Positions 26,117 to 34,968 are shown, counted from the first letter of the stretch. The stretch is DNA of 62,118 nt from Pseudomonas juntendi (GCF_009932375.1 NZ_BLJG01000048.1:1-62118); one strand, 5' to 3'. Program-made: numbers and translations. Notes: generated by a model from the sequence alone, not told the origin.

Positions 26117-26491
26117 AATTTGCCGCAGGCCAGTAAAATCACAGGAGTGCGGCTGGAGGGTGACCGATTTGCCGTATTGACCGGATTGGGTGTTACGGTC
26201 AAGATACGAGCGGTTTTACGTTCGCCGTAGGCTTGCAGCCGGGCGCAGGTACACCTCTAAAGACCAGGTGTGGAGCAGGGTTTTGCGGGCTTAGGCCGGT
26301 TTGTAGTGGAGTTTACACGCCACGACAGGAAATGACCCGTGAGTATTTGTCGCAATGGTCCGAACAAGACTGTTCGGTCACTGTGAAGATGCCGCTTCCC
26401 GGTACGTTTTTAGAGGTGCCCTTGTACCCACGCGCATCGCAGGGCTTTGCCCCAGGCGACTATCTATTCACCGGAGAGTAACGAGGAATCC

Positions 26492-27241
26492 ATGAAGGTT
26501 CTTGTAGCTGTCAAACGAGTGGTCGACTACAACGTCAAGGTTCGCGTCAAAGCGGACAACTCCGGCGTCGACCTTGCTAACGTCAAGATGTCCATGAACC
26601 CCTTCTGCGAAATCGCCGTGGAAGAAGCCGTACGCCTGAAAGAGAAGGGCATTGCCAGCGAGATCGTGGTCGTTTCGGTCGGCCCGACCACTGCCCAGGA
26701 ACAACTGCGCACCGCCCTGGCCCTTGGCGCCGACCGCGCCATCCTGGTCGAAGCCGCTGATGAACTGAACTCCCTGGCCGTGGCCAAGGCGCTCAAGGCC
26801 GTTGTCGACAAGGAGCAGCCACAGCTGATCATCCTCGGCAAACAAGCCATCGACAGCGACAACAACCAGACCGGCCAGATGCTGGCTGCGCTGACCGGCT
26901 ACGCCCAGGGCACCTTCGCCTCCAAGGTGGAAGTGGCTGGCGACAAGCTGAATGTCACCCGTGAAATCGACGGTGGCCTGCAGACGGTTGCCCTGAACCT
27001 GCCTGCGATCGTCACCACCGACCTGCGCCTGAACGAGCCACGCTACGCGTCGCTGCCGAACATCATGAAGGCCAAGAAAAAGCCGCTGGAAACCCTTGCG
27101 CCAGACGCGCTGGGCGTTTCCCTCGCCTCCACCAACAAAACCGTGAAAGTTGAAGCCCCGGCTGCCCGCAGCGCGGGTATCAAGGTCAAGTCGGTGGCCG
27201 AACTGGTCGAGAAGCTGAAGAACGAAGCGAAGGTAATCTAA
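26492..27241 (+). CDS. etfB: Electron transfer flavoprotein beta subunit
   Basis: The 249-residue ETF beta subunit binds AMP and docks acyl-CoA dehydrogenases. Typical features are the [19 protein letters not shown] start and the [27 protein letters not shown] and [20 protein letters not shown] segments, the last carrying the family signature. ATG 26492 has a GAGG ribosome site 6 bases upstream and matches the family N-terminus; the frame itself is open 15 codons earlier. The etfA ATG abuts the stop codon, so the two are translationally coupled and probably made in equal amounts. Confidence 0.95.
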   Translation: MKVLVAVKRVVDYNVKVRVKADNSGVDLANVKMSMNPFCEIAVEEAVRLKEKGIASEIVVVSVGPTTAQEQLRTALALGADRAILVEAADELNSLAVAKALKAVVDKEQPQLIILGKQAIDSDNNQTGQMLAALTGYAQGTFASKVEVAGDKLNVTREIDGGLQTVALNLPAIVTTDLRLNEPRYASLPNIMKAKKKPLETLAPDALGVSLASTNKTVKVEAPAARSAGIKVKSVAELVEKLKNEAKVI

Positions 27242-28171
27242 ATGACTATCCTGGTTGTCGCTGAATACGAAAACGGTGCCGTAGCCCCGGCCACCCTGAA
27301 CACCGTTGCCGCTGCTGCCAAGATCGGTGGCGATGTGCATGTACTGGTCGCTGGCCAGAACATTGGTGGCGTTGCCGAATCCGCTGCCAAGATCGCTGGC
27401 GTGGCCAAGGTCCTGGTTGCCGATAACGCAGCTTATGCCCACGTGCTGCCTGAGAACGTGGCGCCGCTGATCGTCGAGCTGGCCAAGGGTTACAGCCACG
27501 TGCTGGCCCCGGCCACCACCAATGGCAAGAACGTCCTGCCGCGGGTTGCTGCGCTGCTGGACGTCGACCAGATCTCCGAGATCATCTCGGTCGAGTCCGC
27601 CGACACCTTCAAGCGCCCGATCTACGCCGGTAACGCCATTGCCACCGTGCAATCGAGCGCGGCCATCAAGGTGATCACCGTGCGTACCACCGGCTTTGAC
27701 GCCGTGGCCGCCGAAGGCGGTTCGGCTGCCATCGAGGCGGTCGGTGCCGCGCACGATGCCGGTATCTCGGCGTTCGTTGGCGAAGAGTTGGCCAAGTCCG
27801 ACCGCCCAGAGTTGACCGCCGCCAAAATCGTCGTTTCCGGCGGCCGTGGCATGGGTAACGGTGACAACTTCAGCCACCTGTACAGCCTGGCCGACAAGCT
27901 CGGTGCTGCTGTGGGTGCCTCGCGCGCCGCCGTCGACGCCGGCTTCGTGCCCAACGACATGCAGGTCGGCCAGACCGGCAAGATCGTCGCGCCGCAGCTG
28001 TACATCGCCGTGGGCATTTCCGGTGCGATCCAGCACCTGGCCGGCATGAAGGACTCCAAGGTGATCGTTGCGATCAACAAGGACGAAGAAGCGCCGATCT
28101 TCCAGGTGGCTGACTACGGGCTGGTCGCGGACCTGTTCGAAGCGGTGCCAGAGCTGGAAAAGCTGGTCTGA
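27242..28171 (+). CDS. etfA: Electron transfer flavoprotein alpha subunit
   Basis: The 309-residue subunit holds the FAD of the ETF heterodimer, which accepts electrons from acyl-CoA dehydrogenases and passes them to ETF-QO. The C-terminal FAD domain signature is present: [34 protein letters not shown] and [16 protein letters not shown]. It starts directly after the etfB stop codon and is followed by a strong terminator, closing the etfBA operon. Confidence 0.95.
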   Translation: MTILVVAEYENGAVAPATLNTVAAAAKIGGDVHVLVAGQNIGGVAESAAKIAGVAKVLVADNAAYAHVLPENVAPLIVELAKGYSHVLAPATTNGKNVLPRVAALLDVDQISEIISVESADTFKRPIYAGNAIATVQSSAAIKVITVRTTGFDAVAAEGGSAAIEAVGAAHDAGISAFVGEELAKSDRPELTAAKIVVSGGRGMGNGDNFSHLYSLADKLGAAVGASRAAVDAGFVPNDMQVGQTGKIVAPQLYIAVGISGAIQHLAGMKDSKVIVAINKDEEAPIFQVADYGLVADLFEAVPELEKLV

Positions 28172-28193
28172 TCCGCCTGCTTCACTTATAAAG

Positions 28194-28226
28194 AACCCGG
28201 CCCCGTTACAGGGGCCGGGTTTTTTT
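28194..28226 (+). terminator. Rho-independent terminator of etfBA
   Basis: An 11-bp perfect stem (28194-28204 with 28211-28221), a 6-base loop and a run of seven or more T residues, 22 bases after the etfA stop. Confidence 0.92.
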
Positions 28227-28266
28227 ATGGCCGGTTACGGGCCAATCGCGATACAAGGAGTGAGCA

Positions 28267-29088
28267 ATGGTGCTGCGTAAAGCAGGCAGGGTGCTGGCAT
28301 GCATGGCGGTCTTGGTTGCGCCACCGGCCATGGCGGCAGGCAAGTGCGAACGCCTGGTAGCAACCGGCAGCCCTGATGCGCCGCCCTATTCGTGGCAGGA
28401 CCCGAAAGACCCGCAGCACCTGATCGGTGCCAACGTCGACCTGCTGCGTCAGGTGGCTGGCGAGCTGGGGGTGAAGGTGGAGGTGCTCAGTGCCGGGCGT
28501 CGCGAACAGGCACTGCAAGAGGTTCGCAGCGGCCGCATGGACCTGCTGATCGACACGCCGATGCAGGTGGAGCAACTGACTGCGCTGGACTATATCCACC
28601 CCCCGTTGCAGTTGAACGAGTACCTGGTGTGGACGCGGCACGATGCGCAACTGACCTTCGATGGCCCGGCCGACCTGGCCCGCTACCAGGGTAGTCTGTC
28701 CGAGCGGGCGCGCCTGACGCCGGCCTTTACTGCGTTCGCCAAGGCGCAACTGAAGCTGGTGCCTGCGCAGAATCTTACTCAAGCGTTCCAGAAACTGGTG
28801 CTCGGCCAGGTGGATTACGTGCTGGCTGGCCGTTATGCCGGTATGGCCATGGCCCAGAGCCTGGGCATGAGCAATGACCTGATTGCGCGGGGTTTGCCGG
28901 TCGACCGCCCAGGCTTGTACTTGGCGCTGTCGCACAATTCCGCGTGCAATGACAGTTGGTTGCGTGGGCAATTGGCGAAAAAACTGACAGAATTGCCGAT
29001 CTCCGGTGCATCCGAAACGGTACTGCAACGCAATGTCGAGCGCTGGAAAGCGCAGTTGCAGGTGCCGGCGGACGCCCCCAAACACTAG
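28267..29088 (+). CDS. Periplasmic solute-binding protein, family 3 type
   Basis: The 273-residue protein has a signal peptide of about 23 residues (PPAMAAG) and a bilobal amino-acid-binding-protein fold of the SBP_bac_3 class (PPYSWQDPKDPQHLIGANVDLL early; the GRMDLLIDTPM hinge strand in the middle; QVDYVLAGRYAG later). A strong ribosome site AAGGAGT precedes the ATG. No permease or ATPase gene is near, so it is an orphan binding protein, perhaps sensory or working with a distant transporter. It is 9 bases from the next lipoprotein gene and likely co-transcribed with it. Confidence 0.8.
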   Translation: MVLRKAGRVLACMAVLVAPPAMAAGKCERLVATGSPDAPPYSWQDPKDPQHLIGANVDLLRQVAGELGVKVEVLSAGRREQALQEVRSGRMDLLIDTPMQVEQLTALDYIHPPLQLNEYLVWTRHDAQLTFDGPADLARYQGSLSERARLTPAFTAFAKAQLKLVPAQNLTQAFQKLVLGQVDYVLAGRYAGMAMAQSLGMSNDLIARGLPVDRPGLYLALSHNSACNDSWLRGQLAKKLTELPISGASETVLQRNVERWKAQLQVPADAPKH

Positions 29089-29097
29089 GAAGATTGC

Positions 29098-29451
29098 GTG
29101 AGAACCCAACCACTGATCCTTGCCCTGGCCGTGCTCGGCCTGGCGGGCTGCGCCAATGACCCGGCCCCTAACGAGCAGATGCGTATTTCCGAACAGGCGC
29201 TGGAGCAGGCCAGGGCCGTCGGTGCAACCGACCAGGTCGAATCGCTGAAACTGGCCGAAGACAAGCTGGCGCGGGCCAGGACCAACATGCTGACCGAAGA
29301 CTACCGCGATGCGCGCATGCGCGCCGAGCAGGCGGAACTGGACGCGCGTTTTGCCGAGGCCCAGGTGCTGAACCAGAAAAGTGAAGAGCAGTTGCAGTTG
29401 TTGCAGTCGCGGGTGCAGCGCCTGCGCAAGCAGCTGGAGGTGCAGCCATGA
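29098..29451 (+). CDS. Small DUF4398-type lipoprotein
   Basis: A 117-residue lipoprotein: signal peptide with lipobox LAGC and lipidated Cys18, then an almost wholly helical, Glu/Ala/Gln-rich body that should form a coiled coil (about 25-115). The pattern fits DUF4398 proteins, which often sit beside OmpA-like partners. The GTG start is supported by AGGA 7 bases upstream and by the signal peptide that follows directly. Its end overlaps the next gene by ATGA, so the two proteins are translationally coupled and may act together in the envelope. Confidence 0.8.
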   Translation: MRTQPLILALAVLGLAGCANDPAPNEQMRISEQALEQARAVGATDQVESLKLAEDKLARARTNMLTEDYRDARMRAEQAELDARFAEAQVLNQKSEEQLQLLQSRVQRLRKQLEVQP

Positions 29452-30260
29452 ACCGTCACGCACCCTTCGCCGTACTGGCAGTGCTGGCCCTGGCGGCAGG
29501 CCTGCAGGGTTGCGCCAGCCAGCGTAGCAGCGCGGCGCTTGAGCAAGCCAGCGCCGCCTTCCAGAAGGTCAAGGACGATTCCGACGTGTTGCGCAGCGCG
29601 CCGCGTGACGTGATTCGCGCAGGCGAGTCGCTGGCGCGCGCCGAGCGCTTGTCCAGCTACATCGGCACCGGCTCCGATGTGCGCCATTACGCTTACCTCA
29701 GCCAGCGCTACAGCGAAATTGCCGGTGAGCATGCCAAGCTGGCGCTGAACCAGGAGCGCCAGGTCAAGCTGGACCTGGAGCGCCAGCGTTTGCAGCTGGC
29801 TTTGCGCGAGGCCAAGCTGGCCAGCGTTCAGCAGCAAGGCAAATGGGTCGAGGCGCAAATTGCCGCGCTGGCCTCGGAGCAAGCCGACCGCGGCCTGGTG
29901 ATGACCTTGGGTGACGTGCTGTTCGACACCGGCAGTGCCAACCTGAAAAACACCGCCAGCCGAACCGTGCTCAAGCTGGTGCAGTTCCTGCAGCTCAACC
30001 CACACCGCGTGGTACGCATCGAGGGCTATACCGACAGCACGGGCACGCCTGAAGAAAACCTCAAGCTGTCGCACGACCGGGCTCAGTCCGTTGCCGACAT
30101 GTTGGTGGACCTTGGTGTCGACGAAAAGCGCCTGCAGGTTGAAGGCTACGGCGACCAGTACCCGATCGAGGCCAATGCCTCGGAGCGGGGCAGGGCGCAG
30201 AACCGCCGGGTCGAGATTGTGTTTTCCGACGACAAGGGCAGGCTCGCGCCGGCGCGTTGA
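29448..30260 (+). CDS. OmpA-like outer-membrane lipoprotein with DUF4398-like N-terminal region
   Basis: A 270-residue lipoprotein, lipidated Cys22 (GLQGC). A helical coiled-coil region (about 27-145) resembles the preceding protein. The C-terminal OmpA domain (about 150-260) has the peptidoglycan-binding pattern: TLGDVLFDTGSANL, VRIEGYTDSTGTPEENLKLSHDRAQSV and NRRVEIVF. It should tie the outer membrane to peptidoglycan. It shares four bases (ATGA) with the upstream lipoprotein gene. Lengths and order suggest both arose from a common DUF4398 module, with OmpA fused to one copy. Confidence 0.85.
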   Translation: MNRHAPFAVLAVLALAAGLQGCASQRSSAALEQASAAFQKVKDDSDVLRSAPRDVIRAGESLARAERLSSYIGTGSDVRHYAYLSQRYSEIAGEHAKLALNQERQVKLDLERQRLQLALREAKLASVQQQGKWVEAQIAALASEQADRGLVMTLGDVLFDTGSANLKNTASRTVLKLVQFLQLNPHRVVRIEGYTDSTGTPEENLKLSHDRAQSVADMLVDLGVDEKRLQVEGYGDQYPIEANASERGRAQNRRVEIVFSDDKGRLAPAR

Positions 30261-30282
30261 ACGAGTGTGTTCGGCTCGGTGC

Positions 30283-30330
30283 GGTCGGCGCCGATCAGAT
30301 CGCGCGCTGCCCGCGCGGCGCTGGATCTCA
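30283..30330. repeat. GC-rich repeat-like segment, possible remnant
   Basis: The core resembles the GC-rich palindromic element at 62070-62113 (shared GCCCGCGCGGCGC). It sits just after the OmpA-like gene and may be an intergenic repeat fragment. Identity is approximate. Confidence 0.35.
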
Positions 30331-30363
30331 CAGGCGCTGAAGATGCAGTGGCGGCCCCACCAT

Positions 30364-30395
30364 CTGTCCCGGTACACTTCTTGACTGTTACGGTA
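30364..30395 (+). promoter_or_regulatory. Direct repeat CTGTNNCGGTA, candidate MocR operator
   Basis: CTGTNNCGGTA occurs at 30364-30374 and again at 30385-30395, exactly 21 bases apart, about two helical turns. It lies 62-93 bases before the MocR-type regulator gene. Regulators of this family commonly bind direct repeats next to their own gene, so this is a likely autoregulatory site. Confidence 0.45.
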
Positions 30396-30456
30396 TCCTC
30401 TACTGTCAGTGAGTCGCACAAGAACAACGAGCCCGTCCGCGCGTCGAGATCCCGCC

Positions 30457-31899
30457 ATGACCAACCTGCTGCTGTACCAGCGTATCGCCCAGCAACTGGC
30501 CGATGACATTCGTCGCGGCGTCTACCAGCCAGGCGAGCGGGTACCCTCCGTACGCAAGATGAGCGCGCAGCTCAACGTCAGCCATGCCACGGTGCTGCAG
30601 GCCTACGCCAACCTCGAAGACCAGGGCCTGATCCGTGCGCGGCCGCAGTCCGGCTACTATGTGCACCAGACCCCGGCCCTGACCGCCCCGACCCCGGATA
30701 TCGCCAGGGTCGAGCGCCCAGGCCTGGTCACACGTGCCAGCATCATCCAGCAGGTATTGACCGAGGCCCGCCGCGACGGTGTGTTCCCGTTCGGCGCTGC
30801 CGTGCCGCATGTGGATTATCTGCCCGTGCGCGCGCTGCACCAGCAAATCGCCAAGGTGACACGCTTCCACAGCCCGCGCGCCTTCAGCTACATGTTCAGC
30901 CCAGGGTTCGAGCCGCTGCGCCGGCAAATTGCCATTCGCATGCGCGATGCCGGTGTGATCGTCGACCCGCGTGAGGTGATCGTGACCCACGGCTGTGTCG
31001 ATGCCCTGCAGATGTCGTTACGGGTGCTGACCCGCCCCGGGGACCTGATCGCCGCCGAGTCGCCGACCTATTACGGCTTGCTGCAACTGGCGGACCTGCT
31101 GGGTTTGAAAGTGATCGAGATCCCCAGCGACCCGTCCACGGGGATCAGCCTCGAAGCCTTGCAACTGGCGGCAAACCAGTGGTCGATCAAGGCCTTGGTG
31201 TTGACTGCGCGGCTGAGCAATCCGCTGGGCGGTACGGTGCCGGAAGAGCGGCAAAAGCAGCTGCTGCGCCTGGCGTCGGACTTCGATATCCAGATCATCG
31301 AGGACGACATCTATGGCGAATTGATGTTCGAGCAGGGCAAGAGCAAGGCACTGAAAGCCTTCGATCGGCTGGACCGGGTGATCTACTGTTCGAGCTTCTC
31401 CAAAACCTTGTCTCCCGGGGTGAGGGTTGGCTGGATGATCGCCGGGCGTTACCAAGACGAGATACAGCGCCTGCAAACTTTCACCACCCATTCAGCCTGC
31501 AGCGTGACCCAGATGGGCGTGGCAGCGTACCTGGAGAATGGCGGCTACGACCGGCAGCTGCGCTATATCCGCCAGGAGTACCGCAAGAACCTCAGTGCCT
31601 ACCAGCTGGCGGTGCAGCAGCACTTCCCCGAAGGTACCCAGATGACCCGGCCTACCGGGGGGTTCATCCTCTGGGTGAGCCTGCCTGGGCGGGTGAATAC
31701 GCAAGAGCTGCATGTGCGTGCGTTGGAGCAGGGCATCAGTATTGCTCCGGGGTTGATATTCAGTAACACGGAACAGTTCAACCACTGCATCCGCCTCAAC
31801 TGCGGTATTCCGTGGAACAAGGAGGCAGAGCGGGCGGTCATGACCTTGGGCTTGCTGGCACAGCAGCTGTGCCGCGAGCCTGCGCTCACACTTTTGTGA
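30457..31899 (+). CDS. MocR-type transcription regulator (GntR domain fused to aminotransferase)
   Basis: The 480-residue protein has an N-terminal winged-helix GntR domain (residues 1-70: LADDIRRGVYQPGERVPSVRKMSAQLNVSHATVLQAY split across the helix-turn-helix) and a class I aminotransferase-like domain (about 110-470). PLP lysine is Lys316 in SFSKTLSPGVRVGW, so PLP should bind. MocR proteins use PLP or its amino-acid adducts as the signal. The ATG at 30457 places the HTH at the expected distance. Target genes are not obvious: downstream are a small exported protein and a cysteine-cluster protein in the same direction. Confidence 0.9.
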   Translation: MTNLLLYQRIAQQLADDIRRGVYQPGERVPSVRKMSAQLNVSHATVLQAYANLEDQGLIRARPQSGYYVHQTPALTAPTPDIARVERPGLVTRASIIQQVLTEARRDGVFPFGAAVPHVDYLPVRALHQQIAKVTRFHSPRAFSYMFSPGFEPLRRQIAIRMRDAGVIVDPREVIVTHGCVDALQMSLRVLTRPGDLIAAESPTYYGLLQLADLLGLKVIEIPSDPSTGISLEALQLAANQWSIKALVLTARLSNPLGGTVPEERQKQLLRLASDFDIQIIEDDIYGELMFEQGKSKALKAFDRLDRVIYCSSFSKTLSPGVRVGWMIAGRYQDEIQRLQTFTTHSACSVTQMGVAAYLENGGYDRQLRYIRQEYRKNLSAYQLAVQQHFPEGTQMTRPTGGFILWVSLPGRVNTQELHVRALEQGISIAPGLIFSNTEQFNHCIRLNCGIPWNKEAERAVMTLGLLAQQLCREPALTLL

Positions 31900-31963
31900 G
31901 GGTTGCCAGCAGCCCGCGGAACAGGGAGCATACGAGCCTTTACAGCGGGTCTGTCCATTTGCC

Positions 31964-32419
31964 ATGAATGCATTACGTCGTTTTGTTCTGATTCTGTGCC
32001 TTGCGGCCCCGTGCTGCGCCGCCGCGGGCCTGGCCTTCGCTGCGCAGCCGGCGCAGGCCCAGCAGGCACAGAAAAAAAACGCCGCCAAGCCTGCGCAGAA
32101 GCCGGTGACCCGCAAAGCCCCTGTCAAGAAAGCGCAACCGCCAAGCAAGGCAGTTGCCAAGCCCTTGCCCAAGGCAAAGCTGGACCTGAGCCTGCCCACC
32201 GACCTGGTCGACAACCTTGAGCCGGACGTAGGTTCGCCTTCGCCGATCCAGCGCCGCAAACCGCTGCTGCCCCCTATGTTCCGGGACAAGCCGGAAGCCG
32301 ACGACAGCCCGTTCCAGCTCAATGGCCGCTTGATCAACAATGAAATGCAGCTGCAACTGCGCAATGACAGCCGCCGTGAAGTGGAAGGTGCGGCTATCGA
32401 TTTCGAGTACCGGCAGTAA
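31964..32419 (+). CDS. Exported Lys/Ala/Pro-rich hypothetical protein
   Basis: I recognise no family. The 151-residue product has a signal peptide of about 26 residues (LILCLAAPCCAAAGLAFA), then a low-complexity basic stretch (about 30-75, rich in Lys, Ala, Pro and Gln), then a more ordered 75-residue C-terminus ending GAAIDFEYRQ. Basic low-complexity regions in periplasmic proteins often contact nucleic acid, peptidoglycan or LPS, but nothing here shows which. It is 64 bases after the MocR gene. Confidence 0.65.
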   Translation: MNALRRFVLILCLAAPCCAAAGLAFAAQPAQAQQAQKKNAAKPAQKPVTRKAPVKKAQPPSKAVAKPLPKAKLDLSLPTDLVDNLEPDVGSPSPIQRRKPLLPPMFRDKPEADDSPFQLNGRLINNEMQLQLRNDSRREVEGAAIDFEYRQ

Positions 32420-32551
32420 GGGGCAAACTGACTGCCGGGTCATGTCATTTTTCATCGTGCCAGCAATTTCAAACACCTGTTTGGGCGGGTACTATCCAGG
32501 GGCGTTCGTCCCGTTACTTGTTTCAGGGAGTCCTGAGTTTGGTGAATCGCC

Positions 32552-32806
32552 ATGAACTGCCGTGAGGGCTGCGGTGCCTGCTGCATTGCCCCGTCCATCA
32601 CCTCTGCCATGCCGCGCATGCCCAATGGCAAGCCAGCTGGCGAGCGCTGCCTGCACCTGACGGCGGCCAACCTCTGCGACCTGTTCGGCAAGCCTGAGCG
32701 GCCAGCAGTGTGTGGCGGGTTCAAGGCAGATGTCGAGGTGTGTGGCAGTGACCGTGACGAAGCGATCAGGATTCTTGGCTGGTGGGAGCAGATGACGGCG
32801 GCGTGA
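32552..32806 (+). CDS. YkgJ-type cysteine-cluster protein
   Basis: A small protein of 84 residues with Cys3, Cys7, Cys10 and Cys11 (CREGCGACC) near the N-terminus and four further cysteines (residues 33, 42, 54 and 63). The pattern is that of the YkgJ/UPF0153 zinc- or iron-cluster family. Function of the family is not established. It ends 30 bases before the START-domain gene, suggesting a shared transcript. Confidence 0.8.
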   Translation: MNCREGCGACCIAPSITSAMPRMPNGKPAGERCLHLTAANLCDLFGKPERPAVCGGFKADVEVCGSDRDEAIRILGWWEQMTAA

Positions 32807-32836
32807 AAGGCTGGATCTTCGACAACAAGGATAAAC

Positions 32837-33445
32837 ATGATGAGATCGTTAAAGCGTATTGCACTGCTGTGTGGCGTGGGTGTTCTGCTTTCGCCGGCGG
32901 CCTGGGCCGAAAACTGGCAAGTGGCCAAGGACGAGGAGGGCATCAAGGTGTCCCTCAGCGAAGTCGCTGGCTCCAAGTACAAGGCCTATCGCGGGGTGAC
33001 CGTGATCAAGGCGCCGCTGGCCAAGGTCGAGGCACTGCAGGAAGACGCGGCCGGGGCATGTGCATGGATTCACGAATGCAAATCGCAGAAGCTGCTCAAG
33101 CATGAAGGTAACCAGAGCTGGACCTACACCCAGTTCAATACGCCATGGCCGGTGACGCCGCGCGATTCGGTGCTGCATATCACCACTGTCAAGGAGGCTG
33201 ATGGCAGCGTCACCCGCAACCTGAAAGAAGAGCCGACCTACCTGCCGGAAGAGAAGGGCTTCGTGCGGGTGGCTAAAGTCGAAGGGTTCTGGAAGCTGGT
33301 GCCCAAGGGCGACACCACCGAAGTGACCTACCAGGTGCATACCGAGCCGGGTGGCAGCGTGCCGGCGATGGTCGCCAACAAGTTCGTGGTGGATTCGCCG
33401 TTCAATACCCTCAAACAGCTGCGTGAACGGGCTGAGAAAAACTGA
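32837..33445 (+). CDS. Exported START-domain (lipid-binding fold) protein
   Basis: The 202-residue protein has a signal peptide of about 25 residues (LLSPAAWA) and a START/Bet v1-like domain over the rest. Recognisable strands include the YKAYRGVTVIKAP start, QSWTYTQFNTPWPVTPRDSV in the middle and the VVDSPFNTLKQLRER closing helix. The fold has a hydrophobic cavity for lipids; the ligand is unknown. Homologues stand near gltA in Pseudomonas, as I recall. Two ATG codons are adjacent; either may serve. Confidence 0.8.
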   Translation: MMRSLKRIALLCGVGVLLSPAAWAENWQVAKDEEGIKVSLSEVAGSKYKAYRGVTVIKAPLAKVEALQEDAAGACAWIHECKSQKLLKHEGNQSWTYTQFNTPWPVTPRDSVLHITTVKEADGSVTRNLKEEPTYLPEEKGFVRVAKVEGFWKLVPKGDTTEVTYQVHTEPGGSVPAMVANKFVVDSPFNTLKQLRERAEKN

Positions 33446-33774
33446 GGCCTCGCACTGCCTGTAGCGCCTTCAGGTGATGGTGCTACAGGTGGCACCGGCG
33501 TCAATAAAAGAACGCCATTATTTGAGCGTTACTGGAAGTTTGACAGCATAAATTTTTGGGCTTAGATTCAAACTCAGTGAGCCATTTCCTGCCCCCTCTC
33601 GTGCTCACGCCAACTATAAAAAACGTGCTGCGTTTTTCTTCTGCTTTATAACTTCAAGACCTACGCCTTACCCACTTGTACCTCTGCGCTTGCGGGCCGT
33701 TTTGTCCTCGGTCTGTGCAAGGGCGAGCACTTGCCTATTGATTTTCATCCGCCGCGTGTGTGGGAGATATCATC
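33446..33774 (+). other. Promoter region of the polysaccharide operon
   Basis: A gene-free, noticeably AT-rich stretch of 329 bases. It begins with an 8-bp inverted repeat without a T tract (33458-33465 with 33482-33489), possibly the end of the START gene transcript. A GTCAAT at 33500-33505 resembles a FleQ half-site. A 7-bp hairpin AAAAACG/CGTTTTT at 33619-33637 with a 5-base loop and T-rich 3' side looks like a weak terminator or leader hairpin ahead of the operon. No clear -35/-10 pair was found. Confidence 0.5.
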
Positions 33775-34968
33775 GTGCATGCTAATCGACTTTCGTTATT
33801 GCCCCGGATCGCCGGGTACGGTGTATTGGCTTTCATGGGCTGGTTGCTGTTTTCGACATTGTTCATGCCGTTATTGTCGTCATCGGCAACCCGGGCCATT
33901 CTCAACGCACCGGTCATTCTGCTGACCACGCCCATCGATGGCGTGGTGCGTACCTTGAATATTCAGCCAGGCACCACGTTCACCACGGGCCAGGATATCG
34001 CAACCATCGAGAACCCCCGGGCGGAACAGGAAACGCTGCTGGGCTTGCAGACACGCCGGCTCACCTTGCAGCAGCAATTGGCGGCCATGGCCAGCCAGGC
34101 CGAACACGACCGCAAGTACTACAACGCACTGGAGATCACCAGCCAGCAGTACCAGGATGCCTATGAGGTGCGCAAGCGCTACGCGCAGAAGGCCCTGAAG
34201 GCTGAGAGCGGGGCGGCTGGCGCACGCCTGGCCGATGCCCGGGAAACACTGGCACGTAACCTTGAGCTGTTTCGCCAGGGCGCGGTGAGCGAGGCCGTCG
34301 TGGCCAGTTCCCGGGCGCAACTGGCCTCGTTGCAGGCCGATGCCGAGACCATTCGCTCGCGGGTGCACATCAACGATGGTGATCTTAACGCGGCCAAGGA
34401 CCAGGTGTACCTGGACCCCGAGCAATTGCGCATGTTCGACCTCAAGTCGCAGATGACCACGCTGAAACTTAGCCTGGATAATCTGGAGCGCAACCGGGTA
34501 ACCCTCGAAGAAGAACTTTCCCACCTCGACCAGTTGATAGAAAGTGAGCAAAACCGGGTGCAGATGATGGCGGCATATAATGTGGTGGCGTATGCATCCG
34601 GCACCGTGCAAGAGTTGATCGCCCCACAAGGCACGCAAGTACGGGCGGGTGCAACGCTATTGCGCGCTACCAATTGCAGTCAAAGTTATGTTATCGCGGT
34701 ATTCCCGGAGCGAATGGCCAGCCGGATCGACCGGGATAGCGAACTGCAAGTATCAATCCGCGGTGTCGCGCAACCGCTGAAAGCCAAAGTCGTGCAGTTG
34801 CTGTCAAGCCCGACCGATGTACAAAGCAGCAATTACAGTGTGCCGTTTCCTTATGCCGAGCAGAACTCGGTCTATGTGGTCGGTACGTTCGACAACAACT
34901 TGCCGGCCGATGAGCGCCTGTTGACCTGCAACCCTGGCAACTGGGTGACCGCGACGGTATCGCGATGA
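33775..34968 (+). CDS. HlyD-type membrane-fusion protein of a polysaccharide operon
   Basis: The 397-residue protein has one N-terminal membrane segment (about 12-34), then a barrel-sandwich half (VILLTTPIDGVVRTLNIQPG), a long coiled coil with heptad Leu/Gln/Arg (about 75-250), the second half (VVAYASGTVQELIAPQGTQV) and a beta domain. This matches periplasmic adaptors such as Alg44's periplasmic part and BgsB. No PilZ domain is present. The GTG at 33775 is preferred over GTG 33760 because GGAG lies 9 bases upstream of it. The ATG of the next gene overlaps the stop by four bases. It likely bridges the inner-membrane synthase and the outer-membrane channel. Confidence 0.8.
   Translation: MHANRLSLLPRIAGYGVLAFMGWLLFSTLFMPLLSSSATRAILNAPVILLTTPIDGVVRTLNIQPGTTFTTGQDIATIENPRAEQETLLGLQTRRLTLQQQLAAMASQAEHDRKYYNALEITSQQYQDAYEVRKRYAQKALKAESGAAGARLADARETLARNLELFRQGAVSEAVVASSRAQLASLQADAETIRSRVHINDGDLNAAKDQVYLDPEQLRMFDLKSQMTTLKLSLDNLERNRVTLEEELSHLDQLIESEQNRVQMMAAYNVVAYASGTVQELIAPQGTQVRAGATLLRATNCSQSYVIAVFPERMASRIDRDSELQVSIRGVAQPLKAKVVQLLSSPTDVQSSNYSVPFPYAEQNSVYVVGTFDNNLPADERLLTCNPGNWVTATVSR

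Larger units (their letters stand above)
25942..26491. other. Divergent control region between ETF-QO and etfB
   Basis: A 550-base gene-free stretch. It holds the ETF-QO promoter and PsrA-like box (see separate entries), a 7-bp inverted repeat TTGACCG/CGGTCAA at 26177-26202, a hairpin CCGAACA/TGTTCGG at 26360-26377 and a long-range inverted repeat of 10 bases, CACCTCTAAA at 26252-26261 and its complement at 26409-26418. An 82-codon open frame at 26233-26481 resembles no family and I do not call it. No clear etfB promoter was identified. Confidence 0.6.

Noticed and set aside
26233..26481. An 82-codon frame just before etfB
   Set aside because: No homology or ribosome site, and it ends at the etfB ribosome site. 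The region fits control sequence better.
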